Positions 33,087 to 41,766 of a stretch of DNA of 64,000 bases are shown here, piece after piece. The DNA is taken from assembly GCA_020634235.1 (NCBI GenBank), contig JACKCB010000002.1, positions 248,001 to 312,000 of the forward strand, in the 5' to 3' direction. Position numbers and translations under genes: made by a program. A model generated the notes under the pieces. The model saw only the letters and a program-made list of their open reading frames with translations, made no database searches and was not told the origin of the DNA. The first letter of the stretch is position 1. Every line of letters starts with the position of its first letter. The DNA is from Ardenticatenaceae bacterium. Its GTDB lineage: Bacteria; Chloroflexota; Anaerolineae; Promineifilales; Promineifilaceae.

Positions 33087-33845
33087 ATGCGTACCCCCAT
33101 CATCGCAGGCAATTGGAAAATGCACATGACGCCGGTGGAAGCCGTCGCCTTCGTGCGCCAGATCCGCCATGATCTGAACCAGATTAGCGGGGCCGATGCT
33201 GTCGTCTGCCCGCCGGCCATCGTTATTCCGGCCGTGTACGACGTGCTGCAAGCCAGCAAAGTTGGCATTGGCGCCCAAAACATGTTCTATGAAGAAAAGG
33301 GAGCCTACACCGGCGAGCTAGCCCCTAACATGATCACCCCCTACTGCCAATACGTCATCCTGGGCCACTCAGAGCGGCGCGCCTACTTCGGCGAGACAGA
33401 CGAGGGGGTCAACAAAAAGGTCAAGGCCGCCCTGGCCCACAACCTGACCCCCATCATTTGCGTGGGCGAAAGCCTGGCCCAAAACGAGGCCGGCGAAACC
33501 CACGACTTCGTCAGTGGCCAGGTACGCGCCGCCCTGGCTGGCCTGTCTGCGGCCCATGCCGCCCGCTGCATCATCGCCTATGAGCCTATCTGGGCCATTG
33601 GCACCGGCAAAGCGGCCAGCGCGGCCGATGCGGGCAGCATTATCGGCCTCAGCGTGCGCGGCACCCTGGTCGACCTCTTCGGCAATGACACGGCCGAGGC
33701 AATCCGCATTCAATACGGCGGCAGCACTACCGAGAAAAACATTGGCGACTACATGGCCCATCCCGACATCGACGGAGCGCTGGTCGGCGGGGCCAGTCTG
33801 AAACCCGGCTTTGTGGATATGGTGCGCATCGCCGCCGGCGGCTAG
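33087..33845 (+). CDS. tpiA: Triosephosphate isomerase
   Basis: This 252-residue TIM-barrel enzyme interconverts dihydroxyacetone phosphate and glyceraldehyde 3-phosphate in glycolysis. All catalytic residues are visible: Lys in GNWKMH (about 12), His in GHSERR (about 94) and Glu in AYEPIWAIG (about 167), with the phosphate loop YGGSTT and GALVGGASL. An AAGGAG Shine-Dalgarno precedes ATG 33087. The gene is free of the CCGGCCGG palindrome. Other glycolytic genes are not adjacent. Confidence 0.97.
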   Translation: MRTPIIAGNWKMHMTPVEAVAFVRQIRHDLNQISGADAVVCPPAIVIPAVYDVLQASKVGIGAQNMFYEEKGAYTGELAPNMITPYCQYVILGHSERRAYFGETDEGVNKKVKAALAHNLTPIICVGESLAQNEAGETHDFVSGQVRAALAGLSAAHAARCIIAYEPIWAIGTGKAASAADAGSIIGLSVRGTLVDLFGNDTAEAIRIQYGGSTTEKNIGDYMAHPDIDGALVGGASLKPGFVDMVRIAAGG

Positions 33846-33852
33846 ACATCCT

Positions 33853-34647
33853 ATGAACGAAGCCCTGATGCCCTTTTTCTGGGTTGGCATCACCTTCCCG
33901 ACCCTGCTGTTCATGCAACGGTGGATTCACCGCCATCTGCGGGGTGTGGCGCTGCTGATCACCGGCCGGATGATGTGGGCGGTGATCATTTACGCCATCA
34001 TCCTGCTGCCCGGCGTGCTGCTGCACGAGCTAAGCCATTGGGTGACGGCCCGGCTGCTGGGCGTGCGCACCGGCTCCCTGTCGCTGATCCCGCAGATCAA
34101 GCAGGATGGTTCGGTGCAGTTGGGCTACGTGGAGTATTACAAGGGGCGCAATCTAGGCCCCGTCCGCGAAAGCCTGATTGGCGCGGCCCCCCTCATCACC
34201 GGCACGCTGGCAGTGCTGCTCATCGGCCTGCACATCTTCGACATCACCGCGCTGGGCCAGGCAATTCAAAGCGGGCAAATTGACCAACTTACCCAGGCCC
34301 TGGGCCAGGTCTTCTCGGCCCCCGATTTCCTGGTGTGGCTTTATCTCATCTTTGCCATCAGCAATGCCATGATGCCCAGTGCCTCGGACCGCCAGGCGTG
34401 GCCCACTTTTCTGCTGCTGCTGCTGGTTGTGCTGCTGGCGGCGCTGGTCTTGGGCGGGCAAGAGGTAATGGTGCAGGGGCTGCTGGGGCCGGTGGCCACC
34501 GTTTTGGGCTTCCTGGGGCTGGCCTTTTCGCTGGCCATTGGCGTGGACCTGGTCTTCATTGGGGTGATCATGCTGCTGGAGAAAGGCATCAGTCGAATTC
34601 GCGGGGTGGAAGTGGTCTACGAAGGTGTCGACGCGCTGCCTTCGTAG
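33853..34647 (+). CDS. Membrane metalloprotease-like protein (M50-type HExxH)
   Basis: This 264-residue integral membrane protein has about six hydrophobic helices. A HELSH sequence (residues about 58-62) inside a helix, LLPGVLLHELSHWVTARLLGV, fits the zinc motif of intramembrane site-2-protease-like M50 peptidases. The second metal-binding motif (NxxPxxxLDG) is not evident; an NAMMPSASDRQAWP stretch (about 172-185) may replace it. Substrate unknown. It starts 8 bases after tpiA and is likely cotranscribed. Confidence 0.65.
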   Translation: MNEALMPFFWVGITFPTLLFMQRWIHRHLRGVALLITGRMMWAVIIYAIILLPGVLLHELSHWVTARLLGVRTGSLSLIPQIKQDGSVQLGYVEYYKGRNLGPVRESLIGAAPLITGTLAVLLIGLHIFDITALGQAIQSGQIDQLTQALGQVFSAPDFLVWLYLIFAISNAMMPSASDRQAWPTFLLLLLVVLLAALVLGGQEVMVQGLLGPVATVLGFLGLAFSLAIGVDLVFIGVIMLLEKGISRIRGVEVVYEGVDALPS

Positions 34648-34687
34648 TGATGAGGAGTGATGGGGAACCTCAAGGTGAATAGATAGC

Positions 34688-34719
34688 AAAAAGACCGCCC
34701 CGGCCGGGGCGGTCTTCTG
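34688..34719. terminator. Bidirectional terminator between convergent genes
   Basis: A perfect palindrome (34691-34716), whose centre is CCCCGGCCGGGG, is flanked by AAAA on the left and TTCTGTTT on the right. It can end transcripts from both sides (plus-strand stop at 34647, minus-strand stop at 34755). It shows the iterated palindrome recruited as a terminator stem. Confidence 0.8.
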
Positions 34720-34754
34720 TTTCATAATTATTCTGCCAGGCAGAAGAGGGTTGT

Positions 34755-35135
34755 TTAGGCCTCTTCCGGCTCAGCCACTTCCGGCTCCGGCGCCTTCTCG
34801 GCGCGCACCACGGTAATGCTGCAGTCGGTGATCAACGCGCCAACCAGGCCCACGGCGGCCAGCGTCGGCAGCAAAGCGATACCGGCGACACCAAAGACCA
34901 GCGGGATTTCGATAACCGTCTTACCTTCGCTGTTGTGAATGATCACCCGGCGCACATTGGCTTCGTGGATGAGCTTCTTCACCGTGCCGAGCAGTTCTTC
35001 CCCGGCAACCTTGATCTCTTCCGTCCAGCGACCACCTTCAGCCTGACTGCCTTCGGGCGCTGCATCTTCATCAACGTGGATCGCTTCCGCTTCTACCACT
35101 TCTTCAACCTGTTCCTTGTCTTCATGCTCTGTCAT
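34755..35135 (-). CDS. DUF4342 domain protein
   Basis: This is a 126-residue protein. After an acidic N-terminal stretch (about 1-35) the DUF4342 domain follows: EEIKVAGEELLGTVKKLIHEANVRRVIIH, then VIEIPLVFGVAGIALLPTLAAVGLVGALI, a hydrophobic region that may be membrane-associated. The tail is Glu/Pro-rich. The function of the domain is not established. Its ATG overlaps the end of the upstream membrane-protein gene by 4 bases. Confidence 0.82.
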   Translation of the reverse strand: MTEHEDKEQVEEVVEAEAIHVDEDAAPEGSQAEGGRWTEEIKVAGEELLGTVKKLIHEANVRRVIIHNSEGKTVIEIPLVFGVAGIALLPTLAAVGLVGALITDCSITVVRAEKAPEPEVAEPEEA

Positions 35136-35686
35136 GATGTCTTTCTCCTTTGGTTTCTTACAAACAAAATAACGCCAAAACCGACGACCAGTAGGGGCCA
35201 CCACGGCCCGAATGTTCGGAAGACCAGCAGTTCAAAAAATAGACCCAACCCCAGGGCGAGGGCAACCAGCGCGCGCAGCGCCTTGTAGCCACTGTCATGA
35301 ACCCGGTGCTTGGGTTCAAACCGTTTCCAGTACATAACGCCGCCAACAGCCGCCGCCGGCAGCAGGAACCAGGCATACGTCCAACTGGCCCAATGGCCGA
35401 GCAGGTTCATGACGAACACGAGCGCGCCCAGGGCTACCACAACTGCGCCAGGCACGGCCAGGAAACTGAGCCGGCTTTGCTGGTCTGGTGTCGATTTCCA
35501 GGCTGGCCACAGGAGCAGCAGCCCGGCCGCGACGATTACCAGCGGCCACAACGCTCCTGCCAGGCTGATAGGCAAGATGCCGATCAGGATGAGCAGGGCA
35601 GCGCCGCCCAGCAGAACCCCGGCCGGGATGACCGTTCGCTGCTGCAAATGACTGGTTTGTGCTTTATAGATGGTTTCGTCCGACAT
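35132..35686 (-). CDS. Membrane protein with five to six hydrophobic segments, 184 residues
   Basis: The protein has hydrophobic helices near residues 20-60, 75-95, 100-120 and 138-175, and a short basic C terminus. The pattern of paired short helices resembles LiaF/DUF5668-type membrane proteins, but this is uncertain. It is coupled to the DUF4342 gene by ATGA overlap and the two may act together. Confidence 0.6.
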   Translation of the reverse strand: MSDETIYKAQTSHLQQRTVIPAGVLLGGAALLILIGILPISLAGALWPLVIVAAGLLLLWPAWKSTPDQQSRLSFLAVPGAVVVALGALVFVMNLLGHWASWTYAWFLLPAAAVGGVMYWKRFEPKHRVHDSGYKALRALVALALGLGLFFELLVFRTFGPWWPLLVVGFGVILFVRNQRRKTS

Positions 35687-35761
35687 CCATCACCTCCGTG
35701 ATTGAATCTCCCCTCTATACGCACGCCCTTCCCGAAGGTTGCAGCGCATGAGGAAACAGGA

Positions 35762-36985
35762 TCAGGTCGTCGTCCCGGCCGGGGTGTCTTCAGCTTCCGG
35801 CTCCGGCGCCAGGAACGTAATCTCCAACTGGCCGCCAATCAACCGCCCGCCGCCGGCCCGCCGTTTGGCCAGGACCGTGGGCAAGATCATCTCCCGTTTG
35901 AAGTTGCCAATGGTGATAAACATCTCATCCCCCCGTTTCCGCAGCCGCACATTGCTGCTTTCCACAAACGGCATTGGCAGGCGCATGATATAGCTGCCAT
36001 CCGGCTGCTCTTCAATCTCTTGCAGCTTACCGCGGTAGAAAATCTGGCCAGGGTCCTCCCCGCGGAAGCAATCCTCGGCCAACTGCGACAGCGCCGCCAG
36101 CCCTACCACCTCATGCGCGTAATAAGGAGCGCGCCACAACGGCAGCGGTGCAAAATTCGCCTCGATCATGGCCAGATACTTAGCCTGAATCTCGCGCCGC
36201 TGCTGGTAAAAGCCACCTTCATCCGCGTTCACCGGCAAAATCCGATTGATGACCACGCTGTCCACCGGATAATTGAACAATCCCAGATAGCTCACGGCCC
36301 GCTCCGCCTCGCGCACAACCATCTTCTCCGGCTGAACCACCACCCGGTAACTGCTGATCTCCGGATTACTGAGCGTGTCGCGCAGCTCCCGCGTGCCCGC
36401 TTCCAACGTGCGCACCGCTTCCAGCACCTCCGCCGGCGTTTGCAGCAGCCGGCCGGCAAACGGCCGCAGCGCTTTCACCACCCCGCGCTCAAAGCGGGTC
36501 AGGTGCGAGGCATACCAGGTGAAGGTGTCGGGCATGGTCAACAGGCGAATCGTTTCGCCGGTGGGCGCTGCATCAATGATCACCCGGTCAAAACTGCGCT
36601 CTTTGGCCTGCCGGTTAATATGCAGCAGGCAGACAATCTCATCCATGCCGGGGAACGCCGACAGCTCGTCGGCCACGACCTTGCTCAGCCCGCGCGAAGC
36701 AATGACCCCGGCCGCGAACTCTTGCAGCGTGTCCCAATAATTGTAAATATCGGCCACCACGCTGATCTCCTGCGCCCAAAGGTTCTCTGCCACCTGTAAC
36801 GGCTGGGAACCCAGGGGCACATCCAGCGAGTCGGCCAGGCTGTGGGCGATATCGGTGCTGGCGACCAATGTTTTGTAACCAAGCTGGGCGCTGCGCAGCG
36901 CCGTCGCCGCCGCCACCGTTGTTTTGCCCACGCCCCCTTTGCCCAAATACAGAATTATCCGCATTGCATTCTCCGCGTTCGTCAT
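35762..36985 (-). CDS. ArsA/Get3-type ATPase with C-terminal HSP20-like domain
   Basis: This 407-residue protein has an ArsA/Get3 deviant Walker A, KGGVGKTT (about 17-24), switch sequence STDIAHSLADS, and IIDAAPTGETIRLL. The last 80 residues (PDGSYIMRLPMPFVESSNVRLRK to the GQLEITFL strand) match the ArsA-HSP20 domain, an alpha-crystallin-like fold. The single-domain, HSP20-tailed forms are not arsenite pumps and may handle clients in tail-anchored-protein-like fashion; this is inferred. The ATG 36985 is chosen for its GGAG Shine-Dalgarno. Confidence 0.87.
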   Translation of the reverse strand: MTNAENAMRIILYLGKGGVGKTTVAAATALRSAQLGYKTLVASTDIAHSLADSLDVPLGSQPLQVAENLWAQEISVVADIYNYWDTLQEFAAGVIASRGLSKVVADELSAFPGMDEIVCLLHINRQAKERSFDRVIIDAAPTGETIRLLTMPDTFTWYASHLTRFERGVVKALRPFAGRLLQTPAEVLEAVRTLEAGTRELRDTLSNPEISSYRVVVQPEKMVVREAERAVSYLGLFNYPVDSVVINRILPVNADEGGFYQQRREIQAKYLAMIEANFAPLPLWRAPYYAHEVVGLAALSQLAEDCFRGEDPGQIFYRGKLQEIEEQPDGSYIMRLPMPFVESSNVRLRKRGDEMFITIGNFKREMILPTVLAKRRAGGGRLIGGQLEITFLAPEPEAEDTPAGTTT

Positions 36986-37171
36986 CCGATTTTCTCCGGG
37001 CCGTGCTGCCACACACCGGTGCAGTTGCCTGGTGTGCGCTGCCCCGGCCGCGGGCGCAACTTGTCATAGGTTACTACGTATCATTTTTGGGTGCGTTGCA
37101 GGCGACCCGCACCAAACACCCATTGTAGCGCCCCCGGCCGGGAAAGGGAATGTATGTGCCCGGCCGGGAAC

Positions 37172-37230
37172 CACAAACTGGCCTAGACAACAGCACCAAT
37201 GCTTGTCATACTATGATCAGCCAGTTTGTG
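37172..37230. promoter_or_regulatory. Perfect 11-bp inverted repeat upstream of the ubiquitin-like cluster
   Basis: CACAAACTGGC (37172-37182) and GCCAGTTTGTG (37220-37230) are perfect inverted copies 37 bases apart, in the 335-base divergent spacer between the ArsA gene (start 36985) and the dynamin-like gene (start 37321). A TATGAT (37212-37217) lies between the arms. The rest of the spacer has no credible gene. The repeat could be a looped operator or an RNA stem. Confidence 0.45.
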
Positions 37231-37320
37231 CAACCTTTCCGCCCACTCGACGTAATGAAAGATGGTATGCACTGGCACCCGCTATCATTTTGCGTGAATC
37301 CATCAACAAGGAAAATGAAC

Positions 37321-39993
37321 ATGAGTCCTAAGAAAGCCGACAAATACACCGACCTGAAAGCTTCCCTGGAAACCCTGCCCTTCATCAGCCCCCCCCAGGT
37401 AGAGCAGTGGCTGCATCTACAAAAAACCATCGACGGCACTCGCGACTACCTCATCCGCGCCGTACCCCAGGCCCAATTTAGCATCGACGAAGCCCAGAAA
37501 ATCCTGGCCCAACGCACCTACACGTTGGTTTTCTTCGGTGGCACCGGTGTAGGCAAAAGCACCCTCATCAACGCCCTGCTGGGCCGCAACCTGCTGCCCA
37601 CCGGCGCCGTCACCGCCGTCACCGGCACCATCGTCTACATTGAACAGGCCAACCAGGGCGAAGAAGAATCACTCACCCTCAGCTTCTGGAGCAAGGACGA
37701 ATTCGCCGAACGCGTACGCCGCCTCTGCCAGTTGAGCGACCTGGAAGGCTTCGACATCACCAACGTCGGCGAGCGGGAGCAGGCCCACGAAGCCATCAAA
37801 GGCATCATCGCCGATGGCCGCGAAAACGCCAAAACCGCCCGCGACGAATACCTGGAAATCCTGCTAGACTGCATCACCACCTACGAAGCCCACCAGGACC
37901 TATACCAGAACGGCCCGCCCGCGCCCCAAAGCCTGCCCCTGGCCGACGAAGAAGCGCTGAAGCATCTGCGCGAAGATGGCTTTAAGGGCAACAGCCAGAA
38001 GCGGCAAATCCGCCTGGTGCGCTCGGCCACCTTCCGCGTTCAGCCGCGCGCCGGCCAATCCAACCTGCTCATGGATGGCCACCTGCGCATCGTCGACGTG
38101 CCCGGCCTGGGCGCCGGCATGAAGCTGCACGAAGCGATCACGCTGGAAGAAATGAAGCGCGAAGACGCCATGGTTGTGCTGGTGACCGATGCCGGCCGGC
38201 AGCGTGTGGACGAAATGAAATCCCTCTCCGCGGTCAACTGGATCAAAGAGAACCGCCTCTTTGGTCTCAGCGGCAGCGATCTGGACCAGGCCGCGGCCAA
38301 AATCTTCCTGGCAGTGAACGGTGGCAATATCCGCCAGGCTTTCGACCGCCTCAATTCCGGCCTGCCCGAAGCAGAACTGGAAGTGAAGGAAGTCACCCGC
38401 TACATCGCCCCCAATTACTGGGAACGTTATTCCGAGCGCGGCCACAACCGCCCCTACTTCCTGGTCATGGCCCCGCCGGCGCTGTACGTGCAGGACCCGG
38501 ATCACGCTCCCGGCGAGTTCGCCAGCGAGACCGAGCGCATCCTGAAGGTCTTTAGCGATCAGTTGGGCGCGGTGGACAAGAGCGACCCGTTGGAGCCGGG
38601 CACCAAGGAAGCGCTGCTAAAGCTGAGCGAAGTGCCCCTGCTGCGCGAACGGCTCATCGATTTCATTCGCACGGAGCGGGTGCGCAGCCAGCTCCGCGAA
38701 GCATCCACACGCGTGCGCAATGCCCTGCAATCGCTGCGCTTCTACTATGAGAAGCAGTTGGCCAACCGGGGTGTGCACCCGCCCTTTGCCAACAGTTGGG
38801 AAGCGATGCAGGAGCGCCGCTATGAAAATGTGTTGGCGCGCCAGCAAAAGGAGCTGCCCCGCGCCTTCCACAACGCCCTGGTGGAACTGAGCCAGCGCTA
38901 CAACGACGACGCCCGCTTCCGCAGCCTGCTGCGCCCCACCCTGAACGGGGTGCGCGGCATGGTGCAGGATGCAGTGCAGCGTGAAATTGAGGCGCTGCTA
39001 GACAGCTATGGCACCGAGCATTGGGATGAACGGGACGTTACCTACGACAACCTGATCTGGGGTACCAGCGGTATTGAAGTGCCGATTAAGCGTATTCTGT
39101 ACCAGGTGGAACTGGTGATGCAAGACGCGGTCTCTAACTTTATGCCGGAAGTGGCCGACGTGATTGCCGCCGAACTGGAGCGCACCCTGGAAGCCCACGA
39201 AATTCTGACCCGGCTGCAGCGAGCGACTTATGGCCAGGAGTATACGTTTTCCGTGCCAGAAGCGGCCGCAGCAGTTACGCTGGATGAGGCTTATGCGCAT
39301 CTGGTGCAGCGCGTGGGGCTGAACTTCCGCCACATCTGCCGCCAGGCAACGATGTATGAACTGGTCCGGCCGGATCGTTCGGTGCATTTCCGGCTGGTGG
39401 ACAGTGAACAACAGTTGGCCCTGCCAGATAATGACCGGGTACTGGATGCGATGCTGCTGGGTCCTGATGCGGTGCGCCAGCAGATAGCGGCCAGCCAGCC
39501 GCAGCCGGCCACTGCCCCGGCCGGGGCGGGCACCGCCCAAGACGCCGCGGCGGCCGAGGCGGAAGATGCCTTCACCATCAACATCCTGGACGAACCGGCC
39601 GGGCCGGCGTTCGAGATTGGCTTCCCGGCCGGGGAAGAGTCCGGCAACGGCAGCGGCTTTGCCGGGCAAACGCTGGAAATCAGCTACGCCCAGAAGCTGG
39701 ACAATATCGCCCTCAAGACAAACAAAATCTTCAGCCAGATCGTCGATGACCTGTTCGCCGACGACACCCTGCTGCCCCGCCTGCGCCGGCTCTTCTGGCT
39801 GGAAGCTACCAAGAGCGAGCGCGACTTCAACAACCACATCATCAAGCCCATGCTGCGGCAGCACGACCGCAAGCTGCACGACGCCGAACTGCGCCAGGCC
39901 ATGGAAATCGACCTGGAATCCGTTTCGGACGTGGAAGAGCTGATGCGCGTTTGGGAAGGGCTGCACAAGCTGGAACTGACCCTGACCATCTAA
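37321..39993 (+). CDS. Dynamin-like large GTPase
   Basis: This 890-residue protein begins the conserved cluster. The GTPase domain has G1 FGGTGVGKST (about 71-80), a Thr-rich switch region (TGAVTAVTG) and G3 VDVPGLGAG (about 258). The canonical N/TKxD of G4 is not evident; the candidate strand reads FLAVNGGN. The helical middle (about 440-720) fits dynamin stalks, but I see no TM helix or amphipathic paddle. A Pro/Ala-rich acidic linker (about 725-780) carries FTINILDEP. The ATG at 37321 has AAGG 9 bases upstream. It may act on membranes together with the conjugation system. Confidence 0.82.
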   Translation: MSPKKADKYTDLKASLETLPFISPPQVEQWLHLQKTIDGTRDYLIRAVPQAQFSIDEAQKILAQRTYTLVFFGGTGVGKSTLINALLGRNLLPTGAVTAVTGTIVYIEQANQGEEESLTLSFWSKDEFAERVRRLCQLSDLEGFDITNVGEREQAHEAIKGIIADGRENAKTARDEYLEILLDCITTYEAHQDLYQNGPPAPQSLPLADEEALKHLREDGFKGNSQKRQIRLVRSATFRVQPRAGQSNLLMDGHLRIVDVPGLGAGMKLHEAITLEEMKREDAMVVLVTDAGRQRVDEMKSLSAVNWIKENRLFGLSGSDLDQAAAKIFLAVNGGNIRQAFDRLNSGLPEAELEVKEVTRYIAPNYWERYSERGHNRPYFLVMAPPALYVQDPDHAPGEFASETERILKVFSDQLGAVDKSDPLEPGTKEALLKLSEVPLLRERLIDFIRTERVRSQLREASTRVRNALQSLRFYYEKQLANRGVHPPFANSWEAMQERRYENVLARQQKELPRAFHNALVELSQRYNDDARFRSLLRPTLNGVRGMVQDAVQREIEALLDSYGTEHWDERDVTYDNLIWGTSGIEVPIKRILYQVELVMQDAVSNFMPEVADVIAAELERTLEAHEILTRLQRATYGQEYTFSVPEAAAAVTLDEAYAHLVQRVGLNFRHICRQATMYELVRPDRSVHFRLVDSEQQLALPDNDRVLDAMLLGPDAVRQQIAASQPQPATAPAGAGTAQDAAAAEAEDAFTINILDEPAGPAFEIGFPAGEESGNGSGFAGQTLEISYAQKLDNIALKTNKIFSQIVDDLFADDTLLPRLRRLFWLEATKSERDFNNHIIKPMLRQHDRKLHDAELRQAMEIDLESVSDVEELMRVWEGLHKLELTLTI

Positions 39994-40012
39994 GAAACTG
40001 GACACGGACATT

Positions 40013-40042
40013 GGTAGGGGCGCGGTACGCTGCGTCCCTACC
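40013..40042. repeat. 30-bp imperfect palindrome GGTAGGGG...CCCTACC
   Basis: The sequence 40013-40042 is an imperfect palindrome with arms GGTAGGGRCGC. It stands 20 bases after the dynamin-like gene. Similar GTAGGGACGC hairpins are common REP/MITE cores in diverse bacteria, so it may be mobile or serve as an RNA hairpin. No T-tract follows. Confidence 0.5.
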
Positions 40043-40166
40043 CCGGCCAACCGCCGGCCTGCGTCACAGGCCAGTTTTGCAGTTGAGGCCCAACTATTCC
40101 GCCCACACCTGAGCTGACAAACAACGCTCATCGGGCGAGACAGGGGCTTCATCAGGGGGCATGAAC

Positions 40167-40397
40167 ATGAACACGAGCGAGAGTCTTTTTGGCAGCGCTT
40201 TGGTGATTACCAGCATATGCCTGGGCCTGGTATTTGTCATTGTTTTCCTCTGGAGTGTTATCTGGGCCTACAATGACGCCGAGCGACGTGGCAAGTCTGG
40301 CTGCCTGGTAGCGCTGCTGGTTTTCCTTCTCTCCTGGCCGGTGGGCCTCATTATCTGGCTTGTTTTCCGACCAGAGGAGAAGCCACCCACCTACTGA
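40167..40397 (+). CDS. Small two-TM membrane protein (phospholipase-D-nuclease N-terminal-like)
   Basis: This is a 76-residue protein from ATG 40167, which has a GGGGG Shine-Dalgarno at 7 bases; an ATG two codons earlier is possible. Helix 1 (about 10-35) is followed by a charged loop YNDAERRGKSG, then helix 2 and the typical WPVGLIIWLVFRPEEKP end seen in PLDc_N-type small proteins. Its position inside the cluster suggests that it anchors or signals for the conjugation machinery at the membrane. This is inferred from location only. Confidence 0.7.
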   Translation: MNTSESLFGSALVITSICLGLVFVIVFLWSVIWAYNDAERRGKSGCLVALLVFLLSWPVGLIIWLVFRPEEKPPTY

Positions 40398-40452
40398 CAC
40401 AACCTTGCCCGGCCGTTCCCCCGGCCGGGTAGGGCGAATGACGGAGAAACTT

Positions 40453-41694
40453 ATGGGCGATTCAACAGTCGAATTGATCCAACAATACCGTGACGAGCAA
40501 TACCTGGCCGGTTTTGCCGGGCGGCTGCTGGCCTGGCTGGTGGCCGACCTCAACCGGCCCCCGGCCGGGGCAACAGCCCCCGCCTTCACCGCCTCACGCA
40601 CACGCGCCCTCCTGCGCGCCACCGACCTGTGGGACGAACCCACCTGGCTAGATTTTAGCCGGCTAATGGACACCCCGGCCGGGACGCGCCTGGCCCTGGC
40701 CGACCTGCTCAACAGCAGCGGGCTGGCCGAAAATGACGAAGTCATTGGCCTGAGTGGCGTGGCCGCGCGGACAGCGCCGGAACAGCCGGCGGCCATCGAC
40801 TGGCTGCCGCTGGTTGTGTCCGCCTTTGCCTGGAAGCGCCAATACCCTCTCTACCAACTTGATCCCGCTTCGCCGCCCGGTGAACACAGCCCGGCCGGGC
40901 AAATTCTGCGCCAGGCGGTGCACTTTGTGCGCCAGCAAGTACAGCGCAGCGCCACCGAACGGGAGAAACTGGCCCGGACCCTGCGCTACAACCCCGGCCG
41001 GGCCACCACGCTGGACGCCATGCCGGGCGACGCGCCCATCCCCCCCCTGCCACCCCACTTCCGCCCCCCCATCCCGGTGCGCTATCCGGAATACAACCGC
41101 GAAACCATCCAGGTGGATGCCAACGAGGTGACGCCGCCGCCCAATGTGCCGGCCCCGCCGCCTGCGCCGGCCCGTGGCGAGCGCATTGTCATTACCGAGG
41201 AGGATCTCCCGACCCCGGCCGGGGCCAGCACCACCCCCGTAACCATGCCCGCCATCAGCATCAGCCGCGACCAGGTGGAACCGGCCCGCCCGCCCAGCCC
41301 CCTGCCCGCTTCGGGCGTGGTCATGCCCACACCATCGCGCAGCAGCGGCAGCTCCAGCATGACCCTATCCCTGCGTAACATGTTCCGCAGCGAGGAGCTG
41401 AAGAGCACCAAACTGCGCGTCGTGGTGCAGCAGTACCCGGATGGCCCCGGCCTGTATGGGCTGCAAGTGAAGGTAACCTGCCGCGGCATCCGCAGCTTTG
41501 TGGCCGGCACCACCGATCGGGCGGGCAATTTCCTGGCTGAACTGCCGGTACGCCTGAGCGAAGGGCTAACCTATGACGTGGACGTGACCTGGCCCCGCGA
41601 AGAAGGGGGCGAGACGGAGCGCAAATCCATCACCCTAAACGCCGACCGCACCGAGTTCAAGCTGCCCTTCCACCGCCAGCTCAATCCCGGATAG
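40453..41694 (+). CDS. Hypothetical protein with disordered linker and C-terminal transthyretin-like domain
   Basis: This is a 413-residue protein. Residues 1-190 are helical without known motifs. Residues about 195-310 are Pro-rich and disordered and contain hydrophobic-acidic motifs: IVITEED (245-251) and AISISRDQVEP (267-277). Residues about 318-410 form a strand-rich domain (LRVVVQQYPDGPGLYGLQVKVTC to the EFKLPF strand) like carboxypeptidase-regulatory/transthyretin folds. No signal peptide is present, so it should be cytosolic. It starts 55 bases after the two-TM gene with a GGAG Shine-Dalgarno. It may be an adaptor or substrate of the conjugation system. Confidence 0.6.
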   Translation: MGDSTVELIQQYRDEQYLAGFAGRLLAWLVADLNRPPAGATAPAFTASRTRALLRATDLWDEPTWLDFSRLMDTPAGTRLALADLLNSSGLAENDEVIGLSGVAARTAPEQPAAIDWLPLVVSAFAWKRQYPLYQLDPASPPGEHSPAGQILRQAVHFVRQQVQRSATEREKLARTLRYNPGRATTLDAMPGDAPIPPLPPHFRPPIPVRYPEYNRETIQVDANEVTPPPNVPAPPPAPARGERIVITEEDLPTPAGASTTPVTMPAISISRDQVEPARPPSPLPASGVVMPTPSRSSGSSSMTLSLRNMFRSEELKSTKLRVVVQQYPDGPGLYGLQVKVTCRGIRSFVAGTTDRAGNFLAELPVRLSEGLTYDVDVTWPREEGGETERKSITLNADRTEFKLPFHRQLNPG

Positions 41695-41766
41695 GCGGTC
41701 TCTGCCTGGTAGCAACAGAGATACGGACGACGCGGCGCTGCCGGCCGGGCAGCCACCAAATACCAC

